Notes under the pieces: generated by a model
Databases searched by the model: none
What the model was told of the DNA's origin: nothing
What the model saw: only the letters and a program-made list of their open reading frames with translations
Assembly: GCA_025506515.1 (NCBI GenBank)
Contig: CM046444.1
Span: 120,390,930 to 120,454,929 of the forward strand
Source: Flaveria trinervia
Lineage: Eukaryota > Streptophyta > Magnoliopsida > Asterales > Asteraceae
Direction: 5' to 3'
DNA length: 64,000 bases
Translations under genes and position numbers: made by a program
Shown: in pieces, positions 12,101-24,818 of the stretch
How the letters are laid out: each line of letters opens with the position of its first letter
How positions within the stretch are numbered: the stretch's first letter is position 1

Positions 12101-15100
12101 TTAGACATCTTATTTGTGATTATAATTTCTTAAACTTTTTTTATAACAACCATTCACATACTTGCTACTATTCATCTTGATGATATTTGTATCACTTAAC
12201 CGCTGACATATTATCAAATGCCTTCTGATCCAGTAACCTTTGATTGATATGAGTGATATAAGTGATGATTTGAATCATTTAAGGTCTTAGGTAATAAGGG
12301 TGTTTTGTTTTTTTGTTTTGTTTTTGTTTTCGGTATGATGTTTCTAAGCAAACTAAATTTTTAAGCATTATAATCAATACAAAGAGCTGGCACTTCATGT
12401 TAATTAAGTTAGTTTTAAACGCCGTTAAAGAAACTACCAACCCATTAGACCATCTTCAATGGTCGTTTTTAAAGGTTGTTTTTAGGTCAGGAATTGCATG
12501 GAGTCGTTTTTAGGTCAAGAATTGTATGAAGTCGTTTTTAGGTCAAGAATTGCATGAGGTCGTTTTTAGGTCAAGAATTGCATGAAGTCGTTTTTAGGTC
12601 AAGAATTGCATGGCGTCGTTTTTCACCTTTTTGAGGACTATGTTTTTGTATGAGAAGTTCTTCATCATGAACGTAAAAAATGAAAGGGATGTGAGACCAA
12701 CATATTTTTATAATTATATTAAACATACATATAGAAAGATAATTAAAAAGATGGTGTTAACATATCCTCGTATTTTGTGCTTTTGAGTATTTTTATTTTA
12801 ATTAGAGAGGATTATGATTTTTTAAATGAACGAGGGTTTTTATGATGCGATAGCTAGTTATATATGTGTGTTAATGTTTTTATGTTTTGACGCTGCTCCC
12901 AGTTTAAACTCAACGGGCAATAAAGCCAAAAACATAAATTAGGGTTTCTAATTTGGAAGATCTTAAGAAGGTTTATCGGTTACAAAGATTAGGGTTTCTG
13001 AATTGAAAGAAGCATAACTTCTTGCTATACTGAAATGATGTATTGATTGATTCGAGATGCAGAAGTCTCAAAGGACAAAGTCTATCAGGCATTCTCCCAC
13101 CGGAATTCGTCAATCTTCGTTATCTCCAAAATCTGTACATCCCCTGTGCCTTAATGCTTTTGTTGTTAGTCAATTTGACTCCCATAGTTGTTTGTATTTA
13201 ACTGCTGATTTGTGTATTTCATTCTACAGAGACTTAAGTCGCAACTGTCTCAGTGGCACCATTCCTCCGGAATGGGTTCCATGGAGCAAATTGTAAACAT
13301 GTACTTCTACTTTACCGATAACCTTCAACATACTATATAGATTTTGGATCTTTGAGTATTACGTTTAAATCTGACATTGAAAACTCACTCGCAGTTCTCT
13401 TCTCGTGAATCATTTAACTGGATCAATCCCAAAGGAACTAGGAAACATCAGCACATTAAAATCTTTGTAAGTTTCTAGCCATCTGTTGTACGCTTTAAAT
13501 TTACCATGATCGTAACATATGTAAATGTTTTTTTTTGCTGTTTGTGACTACGATTTTGTTGTTAATTAGAACCGTAGAGGATAATATGCTGTCTGGAGCT
13601 ATTCCTGATGAACTTGGGAATCTTACAAGCATTGAGAGATTGTAAGAGTTGGTGAAATTTGTTGGTGGTGTTGTGCTTGGTTTCTGGTATCTCATTATGT
13701 GATGACTGTATACAATGGTTCTATTCTTTATTTTAGATTACTGAACTCCAACTTTTTCACTGGGAAACTGCCTGAATCATTTGCAAAACTGGTCAATATG
13801 AAGGAGTTGTGAGTTCTTCTACCTTGTTGGATATAATTATTCTTTGATCATTCATTGTTATATGGCTGAATGTAGTTGGCTAATTTTATTTTTATGTAGT
13901 CGGATTGGTGCTAACAACTTCTCTGGGAAGATCCCTGATTTCATTGGAGAATGGACAAGTCTTGAGAGCTTGTGAGGCGTTTTCCTACTGTTTCGTCTTC
14001 CATTTTACATCTATAGCAATTAAATTTAAATAAGTTTCTGAATAACAGAAGGATTCAGGCCAGTGGATTGGAAGGGCCAATACCTCCTAGCATTACCCTC
14101 CTGACAACTTTAGAAGACTTGTTAGTAATTCCCAATTTTGTCAATATTTTTTGTGCTTGCCATTTCGATCAAGAATTTGTGTTTACTTAGTCAAGTCCTG
14201 CAGGAGAATCAGCGACTTGAGAGGACCAGACACCCATTTTCCACCCCTTAAAAGTACACCTTTCAAGAACCTGTGAGTGAACTGCTTTTAATATAGTATG
14301 ATTTGTGTGTTGAACCCTTAAAATATTTTATTTGTCATTATTTATTAAAAATATATATATTCTGATAAGTTTAAAAGATCAAAGCTTATCATCTAAGTGC
14401 ATGAAATCAACCATAAGTTTCAAAGCTATCTAAGGGCAATCAACTTATTTCTAGAAAGAATGCCAAACCCTTAATTCCGTAGTCATGATCCTGGTTCAAA
14501 AGGCTAGATGACTACGAGGCTTATTATCTTGGGGTCGAAGAGCATAAATGCACAGTTCTCCTTTTATGGTTCTAAACTGTGAAGTTGTGATTGTTTTTCT
14601 TATTATTTGTTGGCTTATGGGTCTAAGCATCCATGTTTAGAGCACGCATATGGTCCTCATGCATTTTAGTGACATTGTTAACAACTTTGTGATGTATTAT
14701 TTGAAGTGACAACGTTTGTGTGTTTTACGTTGACATAAGTTACAACGTAAGAGGGGCAAACAAAGAAAACGAAAGAATGCAAGATGATGCACATGTATAT
14801 AATTCATGACATGATTGCATGCTAAAATACGATTGATTGGTTTGACTAATTTATTTTATCATTGACTAATTTATGTTATTTCTTTCTGTATTCATCCTTA
14901 TGTTTATATGTCTTGTATCTTAGATACTTTAAATAATGTGTTCTAAATTAACGTAATCCTGTCAGGATCTTAAGGAGTTGCAATCTTATCGGCGAGTTAC
15001 CAAAATCTCTTGCTTCAACCCAACTCATGTTAGTAATTATTACCTTTTCCTCTAATCATCCGTGTTATAAAAACAACTCTTTGCAATGATATATTCTTGA

Positions 15101-18100
15101 AGTTATTTATGCTTCATCTTGGTGATATTGAAGCTTTGCATAGTTTCAATTGGTCTTCTAAATGATAGATGAGAAAACGTCGATCTAGGGAGAGGATGTT
15201 ACATAGTTTTAGGTTTACTAGAGTTAACACGTGTTCAAAGATTGTTGGTTTGATAATCATCCTCAAAGTGGGGAGATTGCTAGGTTATGAAGTCTTAACA
15301 TCCTCAATAAGGGTCCCACTCTAGACTTTCATGGTCCTCCCTGGGCTTGTGTGGAATGTTACGCTTGATTTGAAAGTCTGTTGAAGGGTGATTGCATCCT
15401 TAAAGAACAAGTCGTTCTCCCTAATTTTGCCTTTATATATACAACATTACTAAGACTATAAACACGTACCAATATGGAAATTGATAATCTATCTTGCTTG
15501 GCCAACTGTGGACGTAGCTCAACCACATCAAGTTAGTAAACCGTGTAATTCATGTGTTGCTTTTAGTTTGTTGGTTCCTCCACATTTGTTCGTAATACCT
15601 TGTTCATTTGAGCATTTGAGTTATCACGTATTAATCAACATATGAGTTTAAACATTGGTTTTCTCAACAAGAAGTTTTGCCCCCAAGTTCTCAATTATAC
15701 ACCTATGGAACTTATATTAACAATACTGTTACCCCTCTTCTAAAAGAACATTTAAGTCTGGGAGTGCGATTCTTTATTTTGTATTTACTAATATTTACCA
15801 GATTTCACACCTTCATTGTTTATGTTGCTTTTTCAGAGACTTCAGCTACAACAAACTTAGTGGATCCATTCCTGAAAGGTTCATTGATCTATCTGACACG
15901 GACTTTATGTAAGCATTCCATTCTAATGTATTAATTGCTATCTCATAACAGATCATGCAGATGAGTAAGGTTTGATTGGTTTACACATAACCAGAATCCC
16001 AGAAAGATTCAACAGCGATCTATCTGTTTAATTGTTTATTCAACTAACAAAGGGATGGGGAATCAATATTTTTTTTATCTGGAGCTCAGCTTCATACTAC
16101 ATATTTATATTTATGACTTCTTTGATACCATCATTATCTGTCTGAGGCATTCAAGGTATACTAATTTATAGCTTTATTTTTAGATATCTTACTGGAAACT
16201 CCCTATCTGGAAGTGTTCCTAATTGGATGATCACTTCAGGAGATAGTATGTAAGTTTATCTACCGTGAAGATAACGATTTTTTAGCATACTTGTTTTGAT
16301 TTTTTGCTATCTTACTGCAAACTCCCATACTTGGTTTTATTGAATAAATGCAATCCCTTATAATATCGTGAACTGTGAAGATAACGATTGATGTGAATTT
16401 CTAAGATCTCTGTGTTTCCTTATATGGTTGAAGAATAGATTGATGAATATTGTGATCTTTCTTCCAGTGATTTGTCATACAACAACTTTACATTTGATGG
16501 CTTCAGGGAATTAGGGTGTCAGATACGGGAAACGTAAGAACAGCCCCATTTTTCTCCAAATGTTTCTTATTACACCAGCTAAAGTTGGTGTTTCTGTTTT
16601 GTGTAGGAACTTGTTTGCCTGGTCTTCAGTTAATAAAACCTCGTAAGTTTCTCTGCCTTGCCAATGGTTTTTTGTGATGTTTATATCTGTGTGACATTCT
16701 CTTTCTGCCTTTGTTCAATTTTTACCAGCAGAGAGGTCTCATGTTTGGGGAATAATATTTGTTCAACAAGTATGTTAAAGTTACATATTATTATTTCATA
16801 TCTTGATGATCTTTTTTTGTATTAATTAGTTCTTTGTATTAGATCTGAAAACCTCCTTGTATATCAATTGTGGTGGAGGGAGACTAAGGGTTGGAGATAA
16901 GGAGTATGAAAGTGATTTGGAACCAGGTCGAGCGTCATATTTTTCTGCAGTAGAAGGTCGATGGGGATTTAGTAATACTGGTAATTTCTTGGATGACAAG
17001 AGTCGTGATAGTTATATTGTTTCACAACCTTCTGGGGTCCTAAGGAACACATCTGAACTGTACATGAACGCACGAGTGTCAGCCTTATCTTTAGCATATT
17101 ATGGTTTCTGTTTGGTAAATGGAAGCTACAATGTTAGCCTTCACTTTGCTGAGATCATTTTTACGGATGATAGAACATATAGCAGCCTCGGGAGACGTGT
17201 ATTTGACATCTACATCCAGGTGAGTTCTCATGTATAAATGCCATCTCAATATCAAGTACTGTTTCTGAATGGATATAGTAATATATCTACTGTATAATAA
17301 CTAGAGGAAAAAAGATGGTCAGATCAGGTGGATTGAATTACAAGTTTAAAATGGGTTGAGGGTTAAACATTTCATTTTACTAGTGGATTAGATTTGAGAC
17401 ATCACAGACCTATGTGTTTTGTGTATATAACATGCCACCTACGTAAAAACATTTGTGCATGATTTTAGTTAAGTGGCAAGTGGCTGCTGTGCTGACTGTC
17501 AGTTTTTTTGTGGACGGAATGGAGTTTCATGGTGGCTTAGTGGTGGTGGCGGTGGGCCGTAGTATGATGCCAAATTATGTAGATGTGTAGTGTCTCGAAG
17601 TGACAGCAAAAAAGTCATCAAAATTGCGAAAAAAAGTAGCCTAAAATATTGTAAATCATTATAAAGTTGAAATCTCGAAAAATAAATTGAAATATGGGCT
17701 ACAATACCGAAACATGGTTGGACTATACTGTAAAAGACTTGGTCAGGTGGTTATTTTGGCATACCCACTTGATTGAGACATTCTGATTGGGTTAAAAGAA
17801 CTTGGGTTTGTCAAACTCTTCTTTAAAGATTGGGTGTGTGTCGATGTCGGTCAAGAAAGATTCCATTGATCTGCAAAAAGTGGGTCTAACCCTTGGGGAT
17901 GTGGTAATACATCAAAGAAATTATTTCATCGAACGTACTCCCCTCTGGATGCAGAAATATCGACTGATATACCAATTCTTGAAATTCCTCCAACTCTAAA
18001 CCTGCCTGTGTTTTGGTACTTCAAAAAATTGCCTTCTATTAGGGGCATCTTCCCTTGTTTTGTAATATAAATGAAATTTGGCGTGACTTATTAGTGTGTT

Positions 18101-21100
18101 TGACTAATGGCTAGACTTTTCTTTTATCCTCTATGACATATATAAACTACAACTAAAAGTCTAAAACCAACCATTTAGCTAATTATAATGAGGGGGGAAA
18201 ACTGTCATCTCTACTACTAGCTAACTAGATAAAATTATCTAGTAGCTGACTGCACTCTCTTGATGCCATGATTAAAAATGGGCTTTTACTTTCTCAGTGA
18301 AGTATTGTAACACAGGATTTACTTACATTTCTTCTTGTGCTTAAGTGATGGTTGACTACAAATGGTTGGTACTGTGTCAGGGCGTGCTGATGGAGAAGGA
18401 TTTTGACATCAGTAAGAGAGCAGGTGGGGCTTTGAAAGAAAATGTGACAACTTATACTGTAAATGTTACAAGTAGTTTGGAAATTCATCTCTACTGGGCT
18501 GGAAAAGGAACAACCAACATCCCATTTCGAGGAGTATACGGTCCTCTTATTTCAGCAATTTCTGTGGATCCGAGTAAGCTAACACTAACTCTCTATGTGT
18601 TGATTATATATGTGGTGTTCATGATTTCGACTGTGTACTATATTGAGCAGGTAGATTGCCATAAGTACTTGTGTATTGTCAAATTAAGTTCGGTTAGTTT
18701 ATAATTGGCAACATTACAAAGTGCATCTTAGTCTTACAACATAACGTTAATTAGATAAGATAGTAACTTTACAGTTCCATATTATTTTTGTAAGGTTGTT
18801 AATATTGAGATCCTACCTATGAATAATGGCCCAAATGAGACAATCACTAGTGTATTACCAGTCATCAGGACATCAGGTTACAAATGACATTAGTGGACTA
18901 AATTTATTTTTTTTTTGTTGTGATTACCCAAGTGGTAATTTCTATGTACAACCACTAGTGTGAGATAATTGAAATGTATGCTGGTATTTTATTTAATTTG
19001 TCATGTTAGATGTTAATTGATAAGTTGATAACTTAATATCTTATAACATCATATTTAACTATATCTTAATTTAGTTAATAGTTATATAAGTTTCAGTAGT
19101 TATAGAGTTTCATTTAGCTAGAAACTACAGAATATTGATAGAAATGGTATAAGAAAATGCACCAAACAACAAGTACACTTGATAAATAATCAAATACCCT
19201 TAATGCATTTCTACAGTCTAAACCTAGCTATCAAAAGTAGGTTGTTTTAGAGAGATTGTTACTAGCTTGCAGAATGCAGGATGATTTGTATTTGACCTTA
19301 TGCTCATTACCTTCAATAAAATTTCATTCAGGTCGCAATAGTGCACATATGCAAGCTCTATATGACTATCATGTAAATCTTTTTTACAGTGTTATCCATC
19401 CAAAAGCTCAGATTTTCTGTCTTTTTTAAAACTTTATTCAGGTTGCAATAGTGCACATATGCAAGCTCTATATGACTATCATGTAAATCTTTTTTACATA
19501 GTGTTATCCATCCAAATTCAGATTTTCTGTCTTTTTTAAAACTTTATTCAGGTTGCAATAGTGCACATATGCAAGCTCTATACGACTATCATGTAAATCT
19601 TTTTTACATAGTGTTATCCATCCAAAAGCTTAGATTTTCTGTCTTTAAAACTTTATTTTAGCATCCCCAAAATATGACATTTATTGTTTGATATCCCTCC
19701 TTAACAACTGTTTCAATCTTTGTTTATTTCAATTATTCAGATTTCCAGGTTCAACACTCGCGGGGAAACGAAAACGGTGTGTCTAGAGTGATTGTGGCTG
19801 GGATAGTGGTTGGAGCAATTTGTACCATCATCCTAATTTTAATGGTTTTATGGTGGTGTGGTTATTTACGTCACAGAGATACTATGGAACTAGGTATTTA
19901 TGTGATATGGCCGTACTTTAGAGGTGGCAAGATGAAGAGGTTGGGTAGGTGTGATTACGAGTTAAAGCGAGTTTGCTTTAAAACAGCTGGTTCATTGGGT
20001 TGACCATAAACACTTTTTTTCATAAAGTATTATTGCATCAAGTATTTAAACTAAAATAGTAGTCTAAATCTAGGAATAACATAGTAAGATGATGAATGCA
20101 TTAAAGTTAGACTTTGGCCATCTCTTGACCCTTGTCACCCATTTGAACTGTTTAACCCATATGATATAGAAAACAGCCCCAATGAGGCCGTTTTTAGGTA
20201 AATGACCTGAAATTGTCTCGTTTGCACGTACTTTTTGAATCGTAAATCTAGATCTCCTAACTTTTTTTACATGCTCTCTAATAATTTGTGGATCAACAGA
20301 TCTACATGGTCTAGAGCTGCATGGTCTAGAGCTTAATACTGGTTCGTTTACTTTAAAGCAAATCAAAATTGCGACAAACAATTTCGATGTTGCTAATAAG
20401 ATCGGAGAAGGTGGTTTTGGCTCGGTTTACAAGGTACTCAACAACTTCTTTTTCGATCAGATGATATGTAACAGTATCTTACCATGTTGAAAATGTATGT
20501 TGTGTTATATAATGAAGGGAGTATTACCAAATGGCACCTTAATAGCAGTGAAACAGCTGTCCTCTAAATCAAAGCAAGGAAATAGAGAGTTCTTGAATGA
20601 ATTAGGCGTGATATCTGCTTTGCAACATCCGCATCTAGTGAAGCTGTATGGATGCTGTATTGAAGGAAATCAATTGTTGCTTGCATATGAATACTTGGAA
20701 AATAACAGTCTAGCCCGTGCGTTGTTTGGTAAATGATTGTTCTTCATTTATTAGTTTCGTCATGAGTTTTTTTTACCCTCTTTCTTATTACGTTGGATTA
20801 TAGATGCATCGTTCTCAGACATATAAAACCACTTGAGTAGAGGACTAGAGGTAGAAAAGTGAATAGATAAGACGTGTTTGGGAACATGTCAAAACGACTT
20901 TTATGGTCAAAACTGATTGGGTGTCACTAAACATGTTTTTTTCCAAAAAAAATTTGGTTCATATAGATATTTAATACGTCAAACATGATTTCAAAAATGA
21001 TATTAGTTTAAGCTAATCGATCTAGTGTTATTAAATATTGTCATTAGATATCTTTATGTATTTAGAATAGATTGAAATCCTCTTATGTTGAACATCACAT

Positions 21101-23087
21101 GAGATGTGATGTTGTTTAACGAAAAGAACGGCGGACACTATTTTAAGGGGAAAATGGGTCCTACAATATATCTTACGGTTTGTGTGAGACAACATGACCT
21201 CTCATGTTGGGTTTTGACATAAAAAGATAGCAATCCGTTTTGATATTTAGAGATATAACATAACCAGAGTTAACATGTTCATAAGTAAATGGGTTGAATC
21301 GTCCACATCTATGCTTGACTAAACATTCACTTATTATTTTGCTGAATTATCGATGGGCTTGCGGATTGAAGGGCCTAAAGAATGGCGGCTGGAACTTGAT
21401 TGGCCTACAAGGTACAGAATTTGCATTGGTATAGCGAGAGGATTGGCTTTTCTACATGAAGAATCGAGATTAAAGATTGTTCATAGAGACATCAAAGCCA
21501 CTAATGTGCTGCTTGATAAGAATTTAAATGCTAAAATTTCTGATTTTGGTTTGGCTAAGCTTGATGAAGAGGAGAACACCCATATAAGCACCCGTGTTGC
21601 GGGAACTTAGTGAGTCATTTATTCCCTAGTTTACACCATTTTTATTATCTTTTAATGTGATTATCACAATTCAAGAATATCCTTTTTCTTGACAATTTTC
21701 AGTGGATATATGGCTCCTGAATACGCATTGCGTGGTTACCTTACCGATAAAGCAGATGTCTATAGCTATGGAATTGTCCTTTTAGAGATCGTAAGCGGGT
21801 TGGCTAACATTGCTGACAGGGAAAAGGAAAATCAGTTTGTTCTACTTGAGCGGGTAACTAACATGACCTTAGAGGTGGCAAAATGTATGGTCATCAGGTT
21901 GGTAAACGGTCTAATGTTAAAATTTTGAACCAAGGTTCAACCAACTATATAAGAATAATGTTGAAATATATAATTCTTTTAATAGAATGATTTTGAAGAT
22001 AATAAGCATTTGGAAATATTAACTATTTCACCAAATCAACTCATATGTTGAAGTTTCATTTCAGCTAAAACTTGAAAAAGTTTCTCTGCTACAATCAAAT
22101 TGACCTGTGTGAGGCTTATGAACATGTTTTTAGCACCCCACTCGACCTTGACCGATACATAGCCTGTACTGTTGTGTCTATTTGAATTGCCTCAATTTGA
22201 ACCGTCTGGTTGAGTCTGTTTGAACTAGTCTGGTTGACTCTATTTGAACCGTCTCCATTTGGACCTGTCGGTTACTGATCAAACATGTGAACCAAACCAG
22301 GTGATTGGACCAGATTTCAAAATTATTTATTTATTTTTTCCTTCCTCAATCTCATCTGTTGATCTATTTACTGCTTCAGATTCATATTTTGTTTACTTAA
22401 GGCTTCATGCTTTATTAACATGGCAAACCCATAACAAAAAATGAAAGTTGTTTCAAATTTTGTTTTAATTTAGTTTTATACACACATATATATATCAAAG
22501 AAATAAGTTATTTATTGCATGATTCGGTTTTTGAAACTGGTTCAACTTGTAAGGCTACCGGTTCGATAACCTGTATGGTAATGAAAACATTGCTAAAGGG
22601 TGGACATTGCCACATCTACATCAACCTTTCTAACTCAACAAATCTGCAGTTATGTCTCCCTTTTTACATTCCCCTTGTTTCTTTATATTAGGCCATTGCT
22701 TTAAAAGCTTCAGGTAATTTGATGGATCTAGCTGATCCGAAGCTGGGTTCAAAATATGACATCGCGGAGATGATGGTAGTTATCAATTTGGCTCTAATGT
22801 GCACGACAATCTCTCCATCTGACAGACCAACAATGTCATCAGTGGTTAGCATGCTGGAAGGACGAAGAGTTCCTGAAACGTTTATTGCTGAACAAAGCGT
22901 CTCAATGACTAAAATGGATCGTGACAAAATGATGAAGCAACTTGAGAATAATGATGAGAACCAAAAGGAGGAAATGTCATTCGTGTACACTGATTCTTCA
23001 ACGTCTGCTGTTGATCTCTACCCAGTTGAAGGATTTAGCGAGTATCTACAGAAGAGAGACAGTGATGCAAAGAAGCTCTTATCTTAG
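8892..23087 (+). CDS. LRR-malectin receptor-like Ser/Thr kinase gene B (24 exons, 998 aa)
   Basis: Plasma-membrane receptor kinase of the LRR-VIII-2 (At1g53430) type. Exons: 8892-8973, 9207-9363, 13063-13134, 13230-13292, 13395-13466, 13570-13641, 13737-13808, 13900-13971, 14049-14120, 14204-14272, 14966-15028, 15837-15908, 16184-16249, 16468-16533, 16607-16642, 16732-16769, 16843-17219, 18381-18573, 19741-19893, 20300-20433, 20518-20728, 21372-21609, 21703-21853, 22692-23087 (stop TAG). All junctions are GT-AG and the phases add up to 2997 nt. Domains: signal peptide 1-16 (MLFIVLCVTLFPFTFA); LRRs about 80-357, mostly one 72-nt exon per repeat; malectin-like domain about 383-570; membrane helix about 588-610; kinase with P-loop GEGGFGSVY (about 658-666), Lys679, HRD Asp777, DFG Asp795 and APE 821-823. 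It is an RD kinase with all catalytic residues. Oddities: exon 1 is duplicated, and exon 4 carries a 1-bp deletion, so this model uses an earlier donor. With the ancestral donor the frame breaks. Confidence 0.85.
9750..10110. mobile_element. hAT-like MITE in intron 2 of gene B
   Basis: The ends are inverted: CAATGTTTT...GGATCGGAC on the left, and the complementary GTCCGATCC...AAAACATTG on the right. The flanks TCTCTATC (9742-9749) and ACTCTATC (10111-10118) match at 7 of 8 positions, the target-duplication length of hAT elements, whose termini often begin CA. The interior has no coding capacity and is rich in CCGGTT motifs. Gene C lacks it. Confidence 0.65.
10900..11079 (-). mobile_element. 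tRNA-derived, SINE-like segment
   Basis: On the minus strand from 11079 a tRNA-like head is seen: an A-box-like segment (TAACCCAACTGGTTAAGATG) and, about 35 nt further, a B-box-like segment (GGTCATGTGTTCAAATCTC). The spacing is about that of a tRNA. Pairing is too poor for a working tRNA. A non-tRNA body follows to about 10900. Ends and target duplication were not found. Confidence 0.4.
12475..12614. repeat. Five-unit 28-bp minisatellite in intron 2 of gene B
   Basis: Five successive units of GTCGTTTTTAGGTCAAGAAT plus TGCATGAA start at 12475, 12503, 12531, 12559 and 12587, with one to three differences each. Gene C has nothing similar in its intron 2. Confidence 0.9.
17220..18380 (+). other. 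Intron 17 of gene B (1.2 kb)
   Basis: Separates the two exons of the malectin-like domain. No domain-bearing ORF or clear repeat is seen; the short ORFs at 17802-17999 and 18294-18488 look like chance. Confidence 0.6.
19329..19659. repeat. Three tandem units of 110 bp in intron 18 of gene B
   Basis: Units begin at 19329, 19439 and 19549 with CAGGTTGCAATAGTGCACAT and end with a GATTTTCTGTC(T)nAAAACTTTAT block. They differ by only a few bases, so the triplication is recent. The last unit ends about 80 nt before the acceptor of the transmembrane exon. Confidence 0.9.
20302..20331 (+). repeat. In-frame 15-nt duplication in the juxtamembrane exon of gene B
   Basis: Exon 20 begins with two copies of CTACATGGTCTAGAG (the second with CTG for CTA), coding LHGLE twice just after the membrane helix and before the kinase P-loop. 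Relatives that I recall have a single such motif here. Confidence 0.75.
20729..21371 (+). other. Intron 21 of gene B (643 bp)
   Basis: Splits the kinase N-lobe/hinge from the catalytic-loop exon at codon 738. No ORF or recognisable repeat is seen. Confidence 0.6.
21854..22691 (+). other. Intron 23 of gene B (838 bp) with possible decayed MITE
   Basis: Gene A has only 92 bp here. The extra DNA holds many TTGAACCGTCTGGTTGA-like motifs. Its right edge, GGTAATGAAAACATTG near 22578, resembles the end of the intron 2 MITE, and a weak partner lies near 21911 (AATGTTAAAATTTTGAACC). No target duplication was found. Confidence 0.3.
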
Positions 23088-23227
23088 ACCATCGAAGACC
23101 TTGGTTGTATGGATATAAAGTACTTGTTTGAGATTCAAATTTCTATGCTTATAAAGTTGTAAGCTTTTTATGTTGTTTTTTATTTCTTGTTTATAGGTTG
23201 TATTTTATATTTTATAATGGTATTATT

Positions 23228-23384
23228 GAATTATATTGTTCTTCTTGATCAGGTAACTAATACGATCCCTTTTCAACTTATAACTTTGCAATAATATATC
23301 ATATCCTCTTTGTCTCTTCATTTTAGGCCAATGTTTTGAAAATAACTGCTAATCTGATGGAGCTAGCTGACCCGAGGCTGGATA
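23228..23384 (+). pseudogene. Orphan fragment of a third receptor-kinase copy
   Basis: This stretch repeats the end of the penultimate exon (VLLDQ), its donor GTAACTAAT, a short intron and the beginning of the last exon (ANVLKITANLMELADPRLD). It is closer to gene A (715-890) than to gene B, and the intron also matches gene A. It stops within the exon at about 23384, where an LTR begins, at the shared sequence ATAAATGAG. Nothing upstream of the fragment continues the gene, so it is a broken duplicate on both sides. Confidence 0.8.
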
Positions 23385-24783
23385 AATGAGTTTGATGATG
23401 CATGTCCTGAGTGCGTTCATTAATTGTGCAACATGAGCTTAAACGTTCCTGTGATCTGAGAAAATATGCTAAAGTGTGTCGACATAAAATTGGTCAGTTC
23501 ACAGGTTTAATAACAGATAAAAATGTTTGTAACTGTTCGAATGGTAAAGTAATTAAAACATATCGATAGGTAGCTAGCCTATAACGAGTTACTTAGCGTT
23601 TCAAACCGAAGCTGACTGTTTGTATGTTTGTTGCCTTCCCGTCACGTCTAACTCAGACAGTGACAAATGTTAGGTCAATAACGCACCTGTTTGACCTCCA
23701 ATCAAGCTAGCGCGACTAGCCCGGGCGGGGTTTGTCAAACCCAGTAGTACTACTCAGAATTACCTCGCTATACATTACTAACGGTTTGGGAATGTAAGGA
23801 CTTTTAAGTATGTTTGCACTAACGTAACAAGCGATAAACAATAATACTAGAAACCATTTATAAATAAAGTTTGCATGTTTTCTCCCCCAAAAAGGAAAGT
23901 AATGTAAAACAGGGGCCGTGAAGACTCACCTCGAATGCGTTGTAACAAATAAGTGTAAGCATAAGGGATCGGGTTCCAATTAACCTGGGTTTCATTTAAT
24001 ATTTAATTGAGATTAAATATTAGTAATGGAATTAATTATTCGGATAGAATGATATGGTTCACGATCACGGTTCGGTTACGATGTCGGCTAATCAACATGA
24101 CTCTCCATACACAAGCAAACGCAAGCATACACAAACTCACACTAGCATATAAAACTCAATTATTCATACGTCCACTGGACCATACATGAAGGTATTGTTT
24201 ATATATCTTTAATTATAAGTGTTTTTATAATAAAACTCATATGTCATACATTTATTATAACTTCTCTAAACACAAACCTATACACTATTTTAAGATGAAA
24301 CCACTTGGAGGTGCTCCAAGACTCATGGAGTTACTCCCAAATTATTAACTTTAACCATAACTTTATCAAAATATAAATCATGTATCAAAACACTTGACCC
24401 TTTGTTTGTTGTCAAAAAAAACAGTTTTGACCTACCTTTACTAAAAAGACAATAACTTTAGTTTTACAGGTCCAATTAATTGTGTTGGCCTTTCTGGAAA
24501 CTAGATTAAAAAATACATAATTTGGACCCAAGAAACGCAATGATTAAGATTGTTATCATCAAATTATATCATGCACAAGTTGGCTAACAGAATCTGCCAA
24601 AACACACACACATAATATACATGCATTCATACACCCAAGTATACACATATTCAAGCATTCATATTAATACAACCATATATAAAATATATGCATCCATCAT
24701 TTTATACATTACAAAACCCAAACAAACACACACACATTCACCTATGCATAAATATATTCGCAGCTTACATGTATATATATATA

Positions 24784-24818
<35 letters not shown>

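Larger units (their letters stand above)
9364..13062 (+). other. Intron 2 of gene B (3.7 kb, enlarged by repeats)
   Basis: The same intron in gene C is about 1.0 kb. The excess holds a hAT-like MITE (9750-10110), a tRNA-derived SINE-like segment (about 10900-11079) and a 28-bp minisatellite (12475-12614). Short ORFs at 10524-10796 on both strands show no domain. The rest is AT-rich and featureless. Confidence 0.7.

Noticed and set aside
22244..22444. ORF in intron 23 of gene B
   Set aside because: Falls in a decayed repeat within an intron that is only 92 bp in gene A.
21911..22593. Full MITE in intron 23 of gene B
   Set aside because: Only one edge resembles a known terminus; the partner is weak and no target duplication is seen.
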